A model generated the notes under the pieces. That model worked only from the letters and a program-made list of their open reading frames with translations, was not told the DNA's origin and did no database searches. Shown piece by piece: positions 1 to 8,477 of a DNA stretch of 49,999 bases (positions within the stretch are counted from its first letter, which is position 1; each line of letters starts with the position of its first letter). The DNA lies in NCBI RefSeq assembly GCF_000751775.1, contig NZ_CCRF01000014.1, forward strand, positions 1 through 49,999. Reading direction: 5' to 3'. Position numbers and translations under genes: made by a program. The stretch is from Caldibacillus thermoamylovorans. Lineage in GTDB: Bacteria > Bacillota > Bacilli > Bacillales > Caldibacillaceae.

Positions 1-370
1 TTAGTTGGAAAATAGTCTGAACTGTCCCATAGGATTGTCCAAATAGCTGTCTATGGGACAAAACCATCAAAAAATGGAACAGAACTGTCTCATAGAGCGG
101 CTATATGGGACAAAATTAGTTGGAAAACAAGCCAAACTGTCCCATAGGCTTGCTTGATTTGCGTTCTATGGGACAAAACCATCAAAAAATGGAACAAAAA
201 TGTCTCATAGCCCGGCTATATGGGACAAATTTGGTTGAAAGGTAAGCCAAACTGTCTCATAGAAACGAACAATCAGCTATCTATAGGACAAAACCCATCT
301 GAAAATTAATGAAAATGTCCCATAGAAAAGCCAATATGAGAGAAAAATTAGGGAAAAGTGTCCCATATCT
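1..370. repeat. Tandem array of TGTCCCATAG/CTATGGGACA hairpins
   Basis: A unit of about 115 bp is repeated roughly three times (near 1, 116 and 231) and then decays. Each unit holds two inverted-repeat hairpins. Left arms TGTCCCATAG or TGTCTCATAG lie at 23, 86, 138, 201, 253 and 316. Right arms resembling CTATGGGACA end near 60, 112, 175, 227 and 290, and the sixth is degenerate. The linkers are also conserved (TTAGTTGGAAAA, AACCATCAAAAAATGG). No coding frame is evident. The array probably continues to the left of the window. Confidence 0.8.
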
Positions 371-482
371 CTAGCGGATAAAGCAGCAACAGAAAAATAA
401 GGTGAACCGTCCTCCCAAAACGAGACCCCAGAAGCACCATCTCACAAGAACAAAACCAGCTTCAAAAAAATATCGCCAAACA

Positions 483-519
483 CGTCGGGCAACAAGGTTG
501 ATAAACTTGTTGCCCGACG
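483..519. terminator. Perfect 14-bp stem hairpin upstream of yhdT-panF
   Basis: CGTCGGGCAACAAG (483-496) pairs perfectly with CTTGTTGCCCGACG (506-519) around a 9-nt loop. No T-run follows on either strand, so it may be a factor-dependent terminator, an mRNA-stabilising structure or a protein site for the operon downstream. The rest of 371-581 shows nothing recognisable. Confidence 0.45.
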
Positions 520-581
520 CTTATGATAGAGGTAAACTATAGCGTGAACGGCAAATTGAATTAATTTGGAAGGTGCATTGC

Positions 582-887
582 ATGGAAGATAAAATGTTTT
601 CAAAAGATCCACGTTTTAAAGTAGCGAAAAGAGAAGCATGGATAGGTGTGGGACTCGTAGTTATTAATTTTCTTTGGTGGTTTGGTTCCGCTTATGGTCT
701 TTCGAAAGGTTCACCAACCGAATATACATACATACTTGGATTCCCGGCCTGGTTTTTCTACAGTTGCATTGGCGGCTTAATCATAATGTCCATTCTTATT
801 ACATTTGTCGTAAAAGTACTTTTTAAAGAAGTCTCCTTTGATGAAGAGGAACAATCAGCTGAGGAAGCAAATAAAGGGGGATTATAA
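582..887 (+). CDS. YhdT family (DUF997) small membrane protein
   Basis: This 101-residue protein has two clear hydrophobic segments (about residues 20-40 and 55-80), with the sequence FLWWFGSAYG in the first, and an acidic C-terminal tail. Proteins of this family are typically encoded just before the pantothenate symporter panF, as here; the role is probably accessory to that transporter but is not established. ATG 582 is preferred because GGAAGG at 568-573 sits 8 nt upstream; a GTG at 573 would overlap that site. The stop overlaps the panF start by one base (TAATG), so the two genes are translationally coupled. Confidence 0.8.
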   Translation: MEDKMFSKDPRFKVAKREAWIGVGLVVINFLWWFGSAYGLSKGSPTEYTYILGFPAWFFYSCIGGLIIMSILITFVVKVLFKEVSFDEEEQSAEEANKGGL

Positions 888-2338
888 TGAGTTTGGGGAT
901 TTTGCTACCGCTATTATTTTTTCTTTTTATCATATTCTTTGTTGGAATGTGGACGAATAAATATGTCAGCCAATCTGATTCGTTTCTCCACGAATATTTT
1001 CTCGGCAGCCGTAATATGGGCGGATTTATTCTAGCCATGACGATGATGGCAACTTACGGAAGTGCCAGCAGCTTTATCGGCGGTCCGGGCGTAGCATATT
1101 CCACCGGCCTCGGTTGGGTTCTTTTATCGATGGCCCAACTTCCTGCAGGCTATTTTGTCCTGATGATTCTCGGGAAAAAATTTGCCATCGTTGCCAGGCA
1201 ATATCATTCAGTAACTTTAATTGATTTTTTAAAAAGTCGTTATCAAAGTGAACTTGTCGGACTATTGGCTGCACTTAACATTATTATTTTCCTGTTTTCA
1301 TCAATGGCAGCGCAATGGGTCGGTGGTGCAAGATTGATAGAATCACTGCTCGATATACCGTACTGGTTAGCATTATTGATTTTTGCCCTTTCCGTCATGA
1401 TTTATGTTGTTGTCGGGGGATTCCGTGCGGTTGCCTTAACAGACACGATTTTAGGTGCGGTGATGTTTTTTGGAACGTTGATTTTACTGATGGCGACGAT
1501 TATTGCAGGTGGTGGGGTAACGAATATTATGGAAAAACTCGTTGTCATTGATCCGGACCTGATTAGTCCGTTTGGCGCGAATGGGGAGTTAAGTCCGTTA
1601 TATGTGTCTTCCTATTGGATATTGGTTGGTGTCGGGGTCGTTGGCTTGCCACAAATTGTTGTCCGGGCAATGTCGTATAAAAATGCAAAAGCGATGCATC
1701 AAGCCATCATCATCAGTACTGTTTTTGTCGGTATTATTATGCTCGGAATGCATTTAATTGGAGTGTTTGCACGTGCCATTAATCCGAATATTGCTGTAGG
1801 TGATACGGTGATGCCTACAATTGCGATGGAAGTTTTACCGCCCTTATTAGCCGGTGTTGTTCTTGCCGCACCAATGGCAGCGATTATCTCAACGGTGAAT
1901 GCGCTCCTAATTATGGTCAGCTCTGCAGTTGTTAAAGATATATACTTAAGCTACATCAACCGGGATGCGCAAGAACGGACAATTCGGAAAATCAGCTATA
2001 CCGTAACGGCTGTGCTGGGAGTTATCGTTTTCTTTATGGCATTATCACCACCGGACTTTCTTATTTGGCTGAACTTATTTTCCTTTGGGGGATTGGAGGC
2101 AGCGTTTATTTGGCCGGTGATTTTAGGGCTATATTGGAAAAAAGGCAATCGCTACGGTGCCATTTGGTCCATGATTGTCGGCGTTAGTTCTTATATTTTA
2201 TTTCATACGTATTACCCGAACGCATTCGGTATGCATACAGTTGTCATGCCGGTCGTACTGTCACTAATCACCTTTGTTGTTGCCAGTATTTTTACAGATA
2301 AAAAAATTGTGTACAAGCCATTAAAGCAGGTTGATTAG
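887..2338 (+). CDS. panF: Sodium/pantothenate symporter
   Basis: A 483-residue polytopic membrane protein of the sodium:solute symporter (SSS) family, with about 13 hydrophobic segments. It would import pantothenate with Na+, feeding coenzyme A synthesis. The N-terminal segment reads EYFLGSRNMGGF, followed by ATYGSASSFIGGPG, a typical PanF pattern, and the length matches the family. The start is fixed by the one-base overlap with the preceding YhdT-type gene. A hairpin at 2368-2407 probably ends the transcript. Assignment to PanF rather than another SSS member rests on both sequence pattern and the YhdT neighbour. Confidence 0.88.
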   Translation: MSLGILLPLLFFLFIIFFVGMWTNKYVSQSDSFLHEYFLGSRNMGGFILAMTMMATYGSASSFIGGPGVAYSTGLGWVLLSMAQLPAGYFVLMILGKKFAIVARQYHSVTLIDFLKSRYQSELVGLLAALNIIIFLFSSMAAQWVGGARLIESLLDIPYWLALLIFALSVMIYVVVGGFRAVALTDTILGAVMFFGTLILLMATIIAGGGVTNIMEKLVVIDPDLISPFGANGELSPLYVSSYWILVGVGVVGLPQIVVRAMSYKNAKAMHQAIIISTVFVGIIMLGMHLIGVFARAINPNIAVGDTVMPTIAMEVLPPLLAGVVLAAPMAAIISTVNALLIMVSSAVVKDIYLSYINRDAQERTIRKISYTVTAVLGVIVFFMALSPPDFLIWLNLFSFGGLEAAFIWPVILGLYWKKGNRYGAIWSMIVGVSSYILFHTYYPNAFGMHTVVMPVVLSLITFVVASIFTDKKIVYKPLKQVD

Positions 2339-2367
2339 ACACAGCAGATAAAAAAGTTCACCAAACG

Positions 2368-2407
2368 AAAACCCTGAGAATGTTAATGTTTTACATTCAC
2401 GGGTTTT
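2368..2407. terminator. Candidate terminator after panF
   Basis: AAAACCC plus GAATGT (2368-2383) pairs with ACATTC plus GGGTTTT (2393-2407) across a small internal loop. The flanking A and T tracts would let it work in both directions, serving panF and possibly desR on the other strand. Confidence 0.5.
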
Positions 2408-2556
2408 CCGGTTTTGGCATCGAAGGACAGGACCTTGAAACTTCACTTCATTAAAAAAAGATTATTAGGACCCTGATAGATATCGCATTACTACGGTACA
2501 AAATATTATACTTTGAGCGCTCGGATTATAAAAAATCGGCTTTTTAGTGCTAAAAA

Positions 2557-3162
2557 TTATATCCACCCATTTTCACGTGCTTTTTCAATTGCTTGCTGTC
2601 TTGATTCGACTTCAAGCTTTTGAATGGCGGAAGAAAAATAGTTTCTAACGGTTCCATTTGTTAGAAATAGCGTTTTACCAATGTCATGCGTCGTCTTTCC
2701 TTCCTTAGCCATTCTTAATACTTCAATTTCACGATCGGTTAAAGGGTTTTCTTGTTTTATAAAAAGGGTCGCAGCTAAGTCTGTACTGATTACACGTTCG
2801 CCATTCATTACTTTCCGAATAGCTTCGATTAAATAATCAATCGGTTCATCTTTTAACAAATAGCCTTCCACTTTTGCATCCATCGCCTTTTGTAAATAGC
2901 CTGGGCGCGCAAAAGTTGTTACAATAATAATTTTGCATGTGCTTCCCGCATGTCTAAGTTTTTCAGCTAATTCAAGACCCGTTATTGATGGAATTTCAAT
3001 ATCAAGTAAACAGACGTCTGGTTCATATCTCTGAATTGCCTCCCAAGCTGCTTTCCCATCGGATACTTCTGCTAGGACTTCAATGTCATTTTCCAATTTT
3101 AATAAAGAAGTGAGTGCACCACGAAGCATTTTCTGATCTTCTGCAATGATCACTCGTATCAT
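2557..3162 (-). CDS. desR: DesR-like LuxR/NarL response regulator
   Basis: A 201-residue response regulator with a receiver domain (about 1-120) and a LuxR-type helix-turn-helix (about 138-195). Asp54 is the expected phosphoacceptor, in the same position as in Bacillus subtilis DesR, with the acidic pair E8-D9 and a conserved Lys in LLKDEP. The opening IIAEDQKML and the TTFARPGYLQ segment closely resemble DesR as I remember it, which controls a membrane lipid desaturase in response to cold. It overlaps the kinase gene by four bases (ATGA), with AAGGAGG upstream of the start. No desaturase gene lies in this window, so its target here is unknown. Confidence 0.75.
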   Translation of the reverse strand: MIRVIIAEDQKMLRGALTSLLKLENDIEVLAEVSDGKAAWEAIQRYEPDVCLLDIEIPSITGLELAEKLRHAGSTCKIIIVTTFARPGYLQKAMDAKVEGYLLKDEPIDYLIEAIRKVMNGERVISTDLAATLFIKQENPLTDREIEVLRMAKEGKTTHDIGKTLFLTNGTVRNYFSSAIQKLEVESRQQAIEKARENGWI

Positions 3163-4283
3163 ATGGCATTTCCTCCTTCATTTGTATGAACCGGAACTTT
3201 TAAAGTGATGGAAACACCTTTATTCAAAGAACCATTCACTTCAGCCGTACCGTTCAGCTTTTCCATTCGTTCTTGTATCGACCGGATGCCATTCCCATAT
3301 CCCTTTTTTAAATCACCGTTTCCATCATCCCATATTTGAATATGATACATTTTATCTTGATAATATTTTGTAATCATACAATGCTTTGCTTGACTATGTT
3401 TTATTATATTTGTAATTGATTCCCGTAGAGAAAGTGCCAGCATCGTTTCCGTGACACTTGATAATAAAGGAAGTTTTTCTTTCTCCACAATCGTTAATTC
3501 GATCCCGACTGTTTGTAAAATCTTTTTTGATTCTTCAATCTCCTTCTCCAGTGAAACAAAATTCATATCTGTCACCAGTTCTCTTATTTGTTTTAGCGCA
3601 AATCGAGAAGAGTTCAGAATATCTTTCATCTCTTCCTTCGCTTGTTTTGCATCTGTTTCTACTAATTTTATCGTCAGTTCGCTTTTAAGCTTAATCATTG
3701 TTAATGTTTGACCAAGTGTATCATGAAGGTCTCTGGCAATCCGATGCCTTTCCTCTTCTTGTATATAACGTTCCAGCTGAGCATTTGCTGTATCGAGCTT
3801 TCCTTGAAGAGCCTTTGCCTTTTCCTTTGTATAAACGACAAATGGAATAAATAGTTGGACAATCATAAAAGGAAGTAACATCGAGTTGGCAAAAAGGAAG
3901 GGATGTCCATCAGTCAGCCAATTAAATAAGCAATACACCATGACAATTCCAACCATCCCTATACCAATATAGATTTTGCGTTTTGCCCTTCCTAACAGAT
4001 CGGCATAAATAAACCCATATAAAAGCAGCCACTTTTGTAGGAAAACTCCTAAAATGACAAGACTACCGAACCCGGAAAAACAACCTACAAGCAAACGCCA
4101 ATCTCGATACCATAAACAAACATAGTGAGATAATAACACAATGGAGATGAGCAAAAGCTTTCCCGAAAGACCAAGGCTGCTTTCTGTTTTTATAACTTTA
4201 TAGATTAAGAAAACAATTGCAACTATATCAATAAGTAGATATTTTTCTACTTGATCAATAGGGTATAGCTTTTTAAAAGTCAT
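3159..4283 (-). CDS. desK: DesK-like membrane sensor histidine kinase
   Basis: A 374-residue sensor kinase with four to five N-terminal hydrophobic segments (to about residue 150), a coiled linker, a HisKA_3 dimerisation domain and an HATPase domain. His187 in RIARDLHDTLGQ is the phosphorylated residue, close to the position in B. subtilis DesK. ATPase motifs include the N-box region SLRESITNIIKHS and WDDGNG. ATG 4283 is chosen because AAGAGGTG lies just upstream; a longer reading to 4349 lacks a good ribosome site. Paired with the regulator at 2557-3162. The 223 bp upstream (4284-4506) show no gene. Confidence 0.75.
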   Translation of the reverse strand: MTFKKLYPIDQVEKYLLIDIVAIVFLIYKVIKTESSLGLSGKLLLISIVLLSHYVCLWYRDWRLLVGCFSGFGSLVILGVFLQKWLLLYGFIYADLLGRAKRKIYIGIGMVGIVMVYCLFNWLTDGHPFLFANSMLLPFMIVQLFIPFVVYTKEKAKALQGKLDTANAQLERYIQEEERHRIARDLHDTLGQTLTMIKLKSELTIKLVETDAKQAKEEMKDILNSSRFALKQIRELVTDMNFVSLEKEIEESKKILQTVGIELTIVEKEKLPLLSSVTETMLALSLRESITNIIKHSQAKHCMITKYYQDKMYHIQIWDDGNGDLKKGYGNGIRSIQERMEKLNGTAEVNGSLNKGVSITLKVPVHTNEGGNAI

Positions 4284-4506
4284 GCAAAACACCTCTTCTC
4301 GTTCGCACTGAAAAAGTCTTTTTTTATATAAAATAACCATCATATACAATTTTTGTGGTTCACCAAATGAAGTTATTGTAGATATCTGATAAAATCTATT
4401 TGGATGCTAATCCTTTTTTGTCTTTCGGGGGTTTTTGATTGTCTGTAAACCTGTGTAGTTTTCCCATCCCTTACTAAATGTAGGGTTTCCTCTATCTCTG
4501 CTATAA

Positions 4507-5640
4507 TTACTGCCGAATAAAACTTACTATATTTTTTCTTGTTGTTTCCATCGGTCCTAGTTTAAATTTTTGCAACCACAAGGAAGCAAATCCAATTTGG
4601 AAAGACGTAATAAGGAACCATATTAAAACAATCGTTACTGAGTCAACTTTATTTCCTAATCCAAATCCCCATCCGTAAAATAGAATCGAACAAATTAAAT
4701 TTTGCATCACATAACAGCTTAATGACATTCTTCCGACCTTTTCGAGTTTATTCCATAACCAAAACTGTGCTGTTCTTTCAAAGACTTTTGAAATGAGTGC
4801 TAAATATCCTAAAGACAAGATAGGAGCAAATAAATAACGAATTGGAAAATCAAACACACCACCTGGAACAAAATAAAGTAAATTCAATGGCAATCCTATA
4901 TAAAAACCGAGTTTAAATAATTTCTCCCGTTTTTTCTTCCCTTGGTCATCTGGCGCAAAGAAACCTGCTCTCATTAGCCGTACGCCTAATAAGAAAAGAA
5001 AAATATTCATAGGAATCACAAATAAAACCTCAATTCTAAGCAAAATAAAATTCATGAACCGATATTGTATCTGCTCGAACCAGCTTCCATCTTTATAAAG
5101 TGACACGATACCACTCATTTCACCTAATGATATATTCGCAGATGAACCAAAATAAACCCCGATGATTAAAAGAGATAGCATGATTGTTGCATGAAAACCG
5201 CCAATCATTTTCATCGCTTTCGAAATTACCCGGTCTCCTCGTTTTACAATCCATGCAACAATAATCGCAGCAATACCATAACTCATTAAAATATCGTATT
5301 CCATCACCAATATAAAATGGATGAAGCCTTCTGTTATTAAAATTATAGAAGTCCAAATATACAACCCTGGCCAAGCTGTGTTATTTTTTAATGATTGCCG
5401 GTATTTTAATTCAAGTCCTACACCAAACATTATCGTTAATAAACCGAGCATTTTTCCATTCACGAAAAATAATACTAAAATTCTAATAAAATCTTGAAAG
5501 GAAGTCCACCAATAGTGATCAAATGTAAATATATAGGACAAATCCCCTAAGTGAGCAAAAATCCAAATATTTGTTCCAAGTGTACCAAGCACTGCAAAAC
5601 CTCTCAGTATATCCAGTAAGCGAATTCTTTTTGCTGACAT
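4507..5640 (-). CDS. DUF418 family membrane protein
   Basis: A 377-residue polytopic membrane protein starting with RLLDILRGFAVLGTLGTNI, the typical opening of the DUF418/YeiB family, which is related to membrane acyltransferase-like proteins. The C-terminal half contains the conserved stretch ending in VGRMSLSCYVMQNLI, where the YeiB family usually shows GRMALTNY. Function is not established; roles in transport or envelope modification have been suggested for relatives. The start has AAGGGGA upstream. It is read in the same direction as desKR but about 220 bp away, so co-transcription is uncertain. Confidence 0.75.
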   Translation of the reverse strand: MSAKRIRLLDILRGFAVLGTLGTNIWIFAHLGDLSYIFTFDHYWWTSFQDFIRILVLFFVNGKMLGLLTIMFGVGLELKYRQSLKNNTAWPGLYIWTSIILITEGFIHFILVMEYDILMSYGIAAIIVAWIVKRGDRVISKAMKMIGGFHATIMLSLLIIGVYFGSSANISLGEMSGIVSLYKDGSWFEQIQYRFMNFILLRIEVLFVIPMNIFLFLLGVRLMRAGFFAPDDQGKKKREKLFKLGFYIGLPLNLLYFVPGGVFDFPIRYLFAPILSLGYLALISKVFERTAQFWLWNKLEKVGRMSLSCYVMQNLICSILFYGWGFGLGNKVDSVTIVLIWFLITSFQIGFASLWLQKFKLGPMETTRKNIVSFIRQ

Positions 5641-5730
5641 ATGTCCGTTCAGTCCCCTTTCGTCATAAGTTGCTTTTATTATAGATGCGAAAGGAAAGTA
5701 GCGGTATTCACAGGAATCAGGACTGTTTTA

Positions 5731-5744
5731 ATGACATGTGTCAT
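5731..5744. promoter_or_regulatory. Short palindrome ATGACA-TG-TGTCAT
   Basis: A perfect dyad with 6-bp arms lies between the start of the DUF418 gene and the murB terminator. It could be an operator for the leftward DUF418 gene, but no protein can be named and the dyad is short enough to be chance. Confidence 0.25.
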
Positions 5745-5753
5745 ATTGCAAAT

Positions 5754-5790
5754 AAAAAACCGGACAGCAACTTATGCATCCGGTTTTTTT
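5754..5790. terminator. Bidirectional terminator after murB
   Basis: AAAAAACCGGA (5754-5764) pairs with TCCGGTTTTTTT (5779-5790). Read on the minus strand it is a GC-rich stem followed by six T residues, 20 nt past the murB stop, so it is a good intrinsic terminator. The plus-strand reading also ends in T7. Confidence 0.8.
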
Positions 5791-5810
5791 CTCAGATATG
5801 GTGAAAAAGT

Positions 5811-6731
5811 TTATTTCTTTAAATCTTCCCCAATAATACGCACTTCTCGTTCCAAAGAAACGCCGAATTTTTCCTTCACGGTTTTTTGAACATGTTCGAT
5901 TAACGAAATATACTCAGTTGCCGTTGCATTATTAATATTAACAATAAAACCGGCATGTTTTTTCGATACTTCTGCACCGCCAATTCGCGTTCCTTGTAAA
6001 CCACTGTCTTGGATTAACTTTCCGGCAAAATACCCCGGCGGCCGTTTAAAGACACTGCCACAAGATGGATACTCGAGCGGCTGCTTCGACTCACGCTTAA
6101 ATGTTAAATCATCCATAACGGCTTTAATTTCTTCATAATTTCCTTCTTTTAATTGAAAAGTCGCCTCTAAAACAAAATCACCATTTTCAGCAATATTACT
6201 GTGACGATAGCTGAGATCCAAGTCCTTGGCGTCCCGTTTAACTATCTCACCATGTTTATCCACAACAAGACAACTTTCGAGAACGTCTTTCATTTCCCCG
6301 CCATATGCACCGGCATTCATAAACACCGCACCGCCAACCGTTCCGGGGATCCCACAGGCAAATTCCAAACCGGTTAAGTGTGCTTCCAAAGCTTTTCTTG
6401 AAGTATCAATGATTGAAGCGCCACTTTGAGCGATGATCTTTTTACCTGTTGCCGTAATTTTATTTAAGTTTGCCAAAGAAAGAACAACACCACGGATCCC
6501 GCCGTCGCGAACAATTAAATTTGAGCCATTCCCGATCAAAGTTAACGGGATATTTTCACCATGGCATAGCCTAACAACCTTTTGTACTTGTTCATATTGA
6601 TCCGGGGTTACAAAAAAATCTGCCTTGCCACCTAATTTTGTATACGTATGTTTTCGCAAATATTCGTCACAAGCAATATGTTTTTCATCAAGGATATTTA
6701 ATAAACGATTGTAAATTCCAGTCTTCATCAT
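5811..6731 (-). CDS. murB: UDP-N-acetylenolpyruvoylglucosamine reductase
   Basis: A 306-residue FAD-dependent reductase that reduces UDP-GlcNAc-enolpyruvate to UDP-MurNAc in peptidoglycan synthesis, in the cytosol. The FAD-binding segment has LTLIGNGSNLIVRDGG and CGIPGTVGGAVFMNAGAYGGE. The active-site serine lies in PSCGSVFKRPPG, and ALEAHLTGLEF precedes the glycine-rich part. Length matches the Bacillus MurB. ATG 6731 is chosen because AGGA at 6740-6743 is 8 nt upstream; the ATG at 6728 is the alternative. It is not embedded in a division-gene cluster; it stands alone with its own terminator. Confidence 0.93.
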   Translation of the reverse strand: MMKTGIYNRLLNILDEKHIACDEYLRKHTYTKLGGKADFFVTPDQYEQVQKVVRLCHGENIPLTLIGNGSNLIVRDGGIRGVVLSLANLNKITATGKKIIAQSGASIIDTSRKALEAHLTGLEFACGIPGTVGGAVFMNAGAYGGEMKDVLESCLVVDKHGEIVKRDAKDLDLSYRHSNIAENGDFVLEATFQLKEGNYEEIKAVMDDLTFKRESKQPLEYPSCGSVFKRPPGYFAGKLIQDSGLQGTRIGGAEVSKKHAGFIVNINNATATEYISLIEHVQKTVKEKFGVSLEREVRIIGEDLKK

Positions 6732-7045
6732 CGAGTCATTCCTTTTTTTGGGTAAGTAAAAAAATAAAAATGGAGCGCTAAAAATTATCGTCACTCTTAT
6801 TTATATTACGTGGAAAAAGATGAATTCGCAATAGGGCATAAATATTAGTAACTGACAAAAGAAAATATATCATTTTCCCGGGTATGTTAAGTAAAAAACC
6901 GACTTATCTACAACTGGTATCACTTTCCGGCTGGACCATCCCTTTTAAAAATGAACATAAGATAAAATTTGCCTAATTTTAATTCCAATAATATTCGAGG
7001 GATTAATTTATGCAACTATAGAGCGTCCTTAATAAATGAAAAAAT
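6732..7045. other. AT-rich spacer upstream of murB and the DUF4352 gene
   Basis: This divergent intergenic stretch holds the murB ribosome site (AGGA at 6740-6743, minus strand) and otherwise AT-rich sequence without a credible reading frame. The rightward promoter begins at 7046. I see no riboswitch or RNA gene. Confidence 0.5.
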
Positions 7046-7095
7046 ATTGACTGAGACAATAAAATTGTGTAAAGTAAATATTGTCTAGGACAATA
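7046..7095 (+). promoter_or_regulatory. Promoter with two copies of a TTGTC-N3-GACAA operator
   Basis: TTGACT (7047-7052) and TAAAGT (7070-7075) form a 17-bp-spaced sigma-A-like promoter. Operator copy 1, ATTGACTGAGACAATA (7046-7061), covers the -35 box. Copy 2, ATTGTCTAGGACAATA (7080-7095), follows the -10 box and is a near-perfect dyad TTGTC-TAG-GACAA. The same motif recurs at 7826-7841 before the XRE gene. Confidence 0.65.
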
Positions 7096-7124
7096 AATTA
7101 AAAAGTGAATTAGGAGGAGAACTT

Positions 7125-7718
7125 ATGAAAAAAATAGGAAAATTCATTTTGTGGGTAGTTGGTATATTCATTATACTTGGTGTCATTGGGGCTTTGATGG
7201 GTGATGATGGAGACTCTACGAAAGGCAATAATTCAACTACCGCCTCATCAAAAGTAGATTCTGAGGTGAAAAATACTGATCAGAAAGAGGAAAAGAAAGT
7301 CCATGCGATTGGTGAAAAAGTTGAAGTTGGTAAACTTGCTTACACCGTTTCAAACGTTGAAACAACGAATGAATTAAAATCTGATAATGAATATATTGAA
7401 CCTGCAACAACGGACGGACAGTTTGTTGTCATTGATATTGAAGCATTTAATAACGATAAAGAAACAAGAATGGTCGATAGCAGCATGTTTAAAATCAAAG
7501 ACAATCAAGGAAGAGAATTTGAGCCGACAGTCGAGACAGAAGTCATGATGGCATTGGGAGATTTTGCCGACTTTTTCTTACAAGATATTAATCCGGGAAT
7601 CTCAAAAACTGGAAAACTTGTATTTGAACTGCCAAGTGATGCAACCAGTTTCTTTTTAGAAGTTTCCAGTGGCTTTGGTTTTGCTGGCGGTGATTATGAA
7701 ACGATTCAACTTAAATAA
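7125..7718 (+). CDS. Membrane-anchored DUF4352 domain protein
   Basis: A 197-residue protein with one N-terminal membrane segment (about residues 5-25), a Ser/Thr/Lys-rich linker (26-65) and an extracellular DUF4352 beta-sandwich domain (about 68-190). The domain shows the usual GEKVEVGKLAYTVSNVE opening and a VVIDIEAFNND strand. There is no lipobox. DUF4352 proteins are common on Gram-positive mobile elements and their function is mostly unknown. GGAGGAG lies 7 nt before the ATG. Shared operators with the XRE gene at 7859 suggest co-regulation with the restriction-modification operon. Confidence 0.75.
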   Translation: MKKIGKFILWVVGIFIILGVIGALMGDDGDSTKGNNSTTASSKVDSEVKNTDQKEEKKVHAIGEKVEVGKLAYTVSNVETTNELKSDNEYIEPATTDGQFVVIDIEAFNNDKETRMVDSSMFKIKDNQGREFEPTVETEVMMALGDFADFFLQDINPGISKTGKLVFELPSDATSFFLEVSSGFGFAGGDYETIQLK

Positions 7719-7728
7719 AGATACAATG

Positions 7729-7746
7729 AGGGGCATAATCGCCCCT
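7729..7746 (+). terminator. Weak terminator-like hairpin
   Basis: AGGGGC (7729-7734) pairs with GCCCCT (7741-7746) around a 6-nt loop, 11 nt past the DUF4352 stop. The following sequence is only mildly T-rich (ATTTCCTCTT), so termination may be partial. Confidence 0.5.
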
Positions 7747-7788
7747 AGCCATTTCCTCTTAATTACCCAAAATATTCATCCCCCCACA

Positions 7789-7841
7789 TTGTAAAGCCTA
7801 TTTAAAGCTTGTATAATAAAGACATATTGACTAGGACAATA
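7789..7841 (+). promoter_or_regulatory. Promoter and operator of the XRE-hsd operon
   Basis: TTGTAA (7789-7794), 17 bp, then TATAAT (7812-7817) make a good sigma-A promoter. The third operator copy, ATTGACTAGGACAATA (7826-7841), lies immediately downstream in the initially transcribed region, where a bound repressor would block transcription. This fits autoregulation by the gene product at 7859. Confidence 0.7.
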
Positions 7842-7858
7842 GTTTGTGGGGTGAAAGA

Positions 7859-8455
7859 TTGAATGGCCTCGAATATATTCTCAGCTTATATCAAGTCCAA
7901 CATATTGAATTAGCGGAAAAGTTAGGAATCAAAAAACAAAACATCAATTTATGGATTAAAGGAAAGCAAAACATTCCCAAAAAATATTTACCGGTACTAG
8001 AAGGGTTATTCGGCATCAATCGAAGCTATTTTACAAAAGAATTAACGGATATTGATAAACTAGAAATCCAAAAAGAAAAGTTAAAACAAGACTTAAAGCC
8101 AATTGTTGAACGACAAAAAGAAGAGTTTCGCGTTGATGAAGAGTCCGATTACTTAGTGAAAGTACCTGTTTATGATAAAGAAGAGCTAAACACGATCGAG
8201 CGTGCCATTGAAAAAGCGAAACTAGTAGAACGATTTAAGCAGGTCATTGATATTATTGATGAAAATCCGTATATGGATACGTACGCTTTAATTGTTGAAC
8301 TACTGGAGAAAGCACAACATGAAGCGATTTTCCATAAAACGATTGAAGCTTTAGCCCATTATTTAGAAGTGTTACCGGAGTGGATTAATAGTGATCCGGA
8401 GCAAGAAGAATTTGAAAGTGAGATTTTTGAAGTTTTTGATGACTACAATCATTGA
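7859..8455 (+). CDS. XRE-family helix-turn-helix regulator
   Basis: A 198-residue protein with an N-terminal lambda-repressor-like HTH (about residues 3-57, [19 protein letters not shown]) and a long charged helical C-terminal part (about 60-198) that I do not recognise. TTG 7859 is preferred because GGGGTGA (7848-7854) lies at a suitable distance; upstream readings start inside that site. It sits 22 bp before hsdM and shares operators with the DUF4352 gene, so it is probably the local controller, repressing itself and the restriction-modification genes. A role as a C-protein-like timer is inference. Confidence 0.75.
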   Translation: MNGLEYILSLYQVQHIELAEKLGIKKQNINLWIKGKQNIPKKYLPVLEGLFGINRSYFTKELTDIDKLEIQKEKLKQDLKPIVERQKEEFRVDEESDYLVKVPVYDKEELNTIERAIEKAKLVERFKQVIDIIDENPYMDTYALIVELLEKAQHEAIFHKTIEALAHYLEVLPEWINSDPEQEEFESEIFEVFDDYNH

Positions 8456-8477
8456 ATGTTGGAGGGAACGGACAAAT

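Noticed and set aside
1-370. CRISPR-like repeat array
   Set aside because: The repeated arms are palindromic, intervals alternate, the linkers between hairpins are themselves conserved, and there are no cas genes.
8391-8477. Longer N-terminus for HsdM starting at ATG 8391
   Set aside because: It lies inside the XRE gene in another frame, has no ribosome site and does not resemble HsdM; ATG 8478 has GGAGGG upstream.
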